7,708 nt of DNA. Source: Acidimicrobiia bacterium. Its GTDB lineage: Bacteria; Actinomycetota; Acidimicrobiia; Acidimicrobiales; JACDCH01. The stretch is taken from contig JACDCH010000543.1 of NCBI GenBank assembly GCA_013694495.1, positions 1 through 7,708 of the forward strand, given 5' to 3'. Below the pieces are notes generated by a model. It did no database searches. It saw only the letters and a list, made by a program, of their open reading frames with translations, and was not told the DNA's origin. Position numbers and translations under genes: made by a program. This document shows positions 6,239-7,708 of the stretch, one piece after another (positions within the stretch are counted from its first letter, which is position 1; every line of letters starts with the position of its first letter).

Positions 6239-6274
6239 GCCAGCATCATGCTCCCAGGGTGAGACAGTGACCGG
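6239..6274. promoter_or_regulatory. Divergent promoter gap between dinG and the acyltransferase
   Basis: Only 36 bases separate the two starts. On the minus strand CATGAT (6250-6245) lies exactly six bases before the helicase ATG, which suits a -10 element of a leaderless mRNA; the -35 position 17 bases further upstream (CGGTCA) is poor. On the plus strand no TAnnnT or SD is evident before GTG 6275, so its promoter may lie inside the helicase 5' coding region. Signals for both genes must overlap. Confidence 0.3.
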
Positions 6275-7579
6275 GTGGGCGCGCTGCTGGCCAGGGTGTT
6301 GGGGGCGATCGCCCGGTTCATCGTGCACGGCTTGTTCCGGCGGGTCGAGGTCGTCGGGACCGACCAGATCCCGCGGGGCCGCCCCCTGCTCGTGGTGGCC
6401 AACCACTTCAACGGGTTCGTCGATGCGGTGGTGCTGGCCGGCTCGCTGCCCCGCGCCCCCCGCTTCGTGGCCAAGGCGACCCTCGGCGCGTTCCCCCCGT
6501 TGCGGGTGCTCCTGAAGCTCTTCGGGATCGTGCTCGTGCAGCGCACGCAGGACCGGGCGACCGGTGTCGACAACCGCAGCGCCTTCACCGCCTGCCACCG
6601 GGCCCTGCGCCGCGGCGGGGCGATCGCCATCTTCCCGGAGGGCACGACGCACGACCTCTCGCGCCTGGTCGACGTGAAGACCGGGGCGGCCCGGATCGCG
6701 CTCGGGGCGCGGGCTGCCGGCGCGAGGGGCCTCGTCGTCGTGCCGGTCGGGCTCACGTTCCCGGACAAGGTCGCGCTGCGCTCGTCGGTGCTGGTGCGGG
6801 TGGGGGAGCCGATCGACCTCGACGGCGACGTGGGCCCCGGCGGCGAGGACGACCGCGAAGCCGTGCGGGCCCTGACCGACGAGATCGAGGCCCGGCTGCG
6901 CATCGTGTCGCCCGAGTTCCCCGACGTCGACGAGTGGTGGGCGTTCGACGCCGCCAGCGAGATCGTGCTGCGGACCGAGGACGACCGCGATCCGCCGCTG
7001 CTCGAGCGCGCGCTGCTGGCCAACCGCCTCGGCCGGGCCGACGTCGACGCCAAGGGCGCGGTGCGCCGGCGCCTCGCCGACTACGTGCTGGCCCTCAGCC
7101 TGGCCCGCCTGCGCGATCGCGAGGTGGTAGCGACGGGCTCGCCCAAGGGCTTGATCCGATCGGCCATCCGCACGGCCATCGTGGTCGGGGTGCTGGCACC
7201 CCTGGTGCTGGCCGGGTCGGTCGTCACCGCCATCCCTGCGCTGGTGGTGGCCGGCACCGGCCTCGTCGTCACCAAGCCGGTCAGCAAGGGCACGGTGCGG
7301 GTGGCCACCGCCCTGCTGGCGTTCCCGCTGGCGTGGGGCATCACGGCCGCGCAACTGGCGGACGGCTGGGCGGTGCTCGGCCTCATCGTCCTGTGGGCCG
7401 CGGCCGGCCTGGCCGCGGTGGTGGTGGCGGAGCGCAGCATCAAGCTCGTGTTCTCGGTGATCGCGTGGCGGGTCGCCCGCGAGCGGGTGAGCTACCTCGA
7501 GCGATTGAAGGCGCAGCGCGAGGCGCTGGTCGACGCCGTCCGCGACGTGGTGGGCGTGCTCCCCACCCGCACCCGCTGA
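6275..7579 (+). CDS. PlsC-family phospholipid/glycerol acyltransferase with C-terminal membrane region
   Basis: This membrane-associated acyltransferase of the LPLAT superfamily probably moves a fatty acyl chain onto glycerol-3-phosphate or lysophosphatidate in phospholipid synthesis; the acceptor is not determined. Motif I is NHFNGFVD (43-50), an H-x5-D form (H44, D50) instead of the usual H-x4-D, as in the SCT1/GPT2-like subgroup. Motif II is GIVLVQR (84-90), motif III FPEGTTHD (120-127), and motif IV VVVPVGL (154-160). A charged middle part (180-290) follows, then three or so hydrophobic segments near 298-331, 340-360 and 364-385, and a basic helical tail. At 434 residues it is much longer than PlsC itself (about 245). 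GTG 6275 is the first start after an in-frame TGA at 6260; no SD is visible and the mRNA may be leaderless. Its stop is 30 bases from that of the converging gene. Confidence 0.87.
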   Translation: MGALLARVLGAIARFIVHGLFRRVEVVGTDQIPRGRPLLVVANHFNGFVDAVVLAGSLPRAPRFVAKATLGAFPPLRVLLKLFGIVLVQRTQDRATGVDNRSAFTACHRALRRGGAIAIFPEGTTHDLSRLVDVKTGAARIALGARAAGARGLVVVPVGLTFPDKVALRSSVLVRVGEPIDLDGDVGPGGEDDREAVRALTDEIEARLRIVSPEFPDVDEWWAFDAASEIVLRTEDDRDPPLLERALLANRLGRADVDAKGAVRRRLADYVLALSLARLRDREVVATGSPKGLIRSAIRTAIVVGVLAPLVLAGSVVTAIPALVVAGTGLVVTKPVSKGTVRVATALLAFPLAWGITAAQLADGWAVLGLIVLWAAAGLAAVVVAERSIKLVFSVIAWRVARERVSYLERLKAQREALVDAVRDVVGVLPTRTR

Positions 7580-7609
7580 GGCGACGTCGGCAGCGGCGGC
7601 GAACGGTCG

Positions 7610-7708
7610 TCAGCGGCCGTCGGCGAGGGCGACGGAGGTGGCCGACAGCACGTGCCACAGGGCATGGCCCTGGAGGAGCGAGTCGGGTCGGAACAGCAGG
7701 CCGCCGGT
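7610..7708 (-). CDS. C-terminal fragment of ceramidase-like (CREST-type) membrane protein
   Basis: Read on the minus strand from the window edge, 32 codons end at TGA 7612-7610; the N-terminal bulk is outside the window. The fragment contains RPDSLLQGHALWHVLSA. Alkaline ceramidases and bacterial relatives in the CREST membrane-hydrolase superfamily end with a helix carrying H-x3-H followed by a hydrophobic stretch, the histidines binding zinc; here HALWH (fragment residues 15-19) fits, with the preceding P-x-S-L-x-Q-G-H style. The likely role is hydrolysis of a lipid amide or a related membrane lipid, but substrate cannot be read from this piece. It converges on the acyltransferase gene across 30 bases, with no visible terminator between. 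Only a short fragment supports the call; another seven-helix protein is possible. Confidence 0.55.
   Translation of the reverse strand, partial: TGGLLFRPDSLLQGHALWHVLSATSVALADGR

Noticed and set aside
5327..6262. 311-codon plus-strand frame inside dinG (and 4355-5248, 297 codons)
   Set aside because: Antisense to a helicase with all motifs intact; Gly/Arg/His-rich product without recognisable domains.
6239..7354. N-terminal extension of the dinG frame through the acyltransferase gene
   Set aside because: The frame stays open by codon bias only; helicase homology begins at ATG 6238 and the upstream part is antisense to a conserved enzyme.

Overview
The window is very GC-rich, coding-dense chromosomal DNA. 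It uses G/C-ending codons, GTG as well as ATG starts, and starts that mostly lack Shine-Dalgarno (SD) sequences. This fits an actinobacterium. The style of several proteins (the YbeY insert, the GTG-started divergent hypothetical) suggests class Acidimicrobiia, but that placement is an inference from memory of related proteins. I see no mobile element, CRISPR array, tRNA or rRNA.

Layout. (1) At 1-200 on the minus strand is the 5' end of an unidentified gene that points away from the main operon. (2) From 274 to 4089 on the plus strand is a four-gene operon: ybeZ (PhoH-like ATPase), ybeY (16S rRNA maturation endoribonuclease), a CNNM/CBS/CorC membrane protein, and era (GTPase of 30S assembly). 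All three junctions overlap: TGATG, TGATG, ATGA. (3) At 4090-4285 is a 196-base spacer between converging genes, with GC-rich hairpins and repeated CTCCG cores but no gene. (4) At 4286-6238 on the minus strand is a DinG/YoaA-type iron-sulfur DNA helicase. (5) At 6275-7579 on the plus strand, divergent from the helicase across 36 bases, is a phospholipid acyltransferase with a membrane-spanning C-terminal part. (6) At 7610-7708 on the minus strand is the C-terminal end of an integral membrane protein with an alkaline-ceramidase-like HxxxH signature, cut by the window edge.

How the genes work together. YbeZ, YbeY and Era are a known functional group acting on the 3' end of 16S rRNA and on 30S subunit maturation. 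The CorC-like protein is a habitual chromosomal companion, possibly linked to magnesium handling, which ribosomes need. The helicase acts in DNA repair. The last two genes both concern lipids, but they converge and need not be functionally linked.

Hunt result. Most of the window is ordinary housekeeping DNA and I do not claim a new system. The most thought-provoking detail is that the untranslated leader just before ybeZ carries CACCTCCT, the same bases as the 3' end of 16S rRNA that Era recognises and near which YbeY acts. It lies where an SD sequence would normally be. This could be chance or a self-regulation site.
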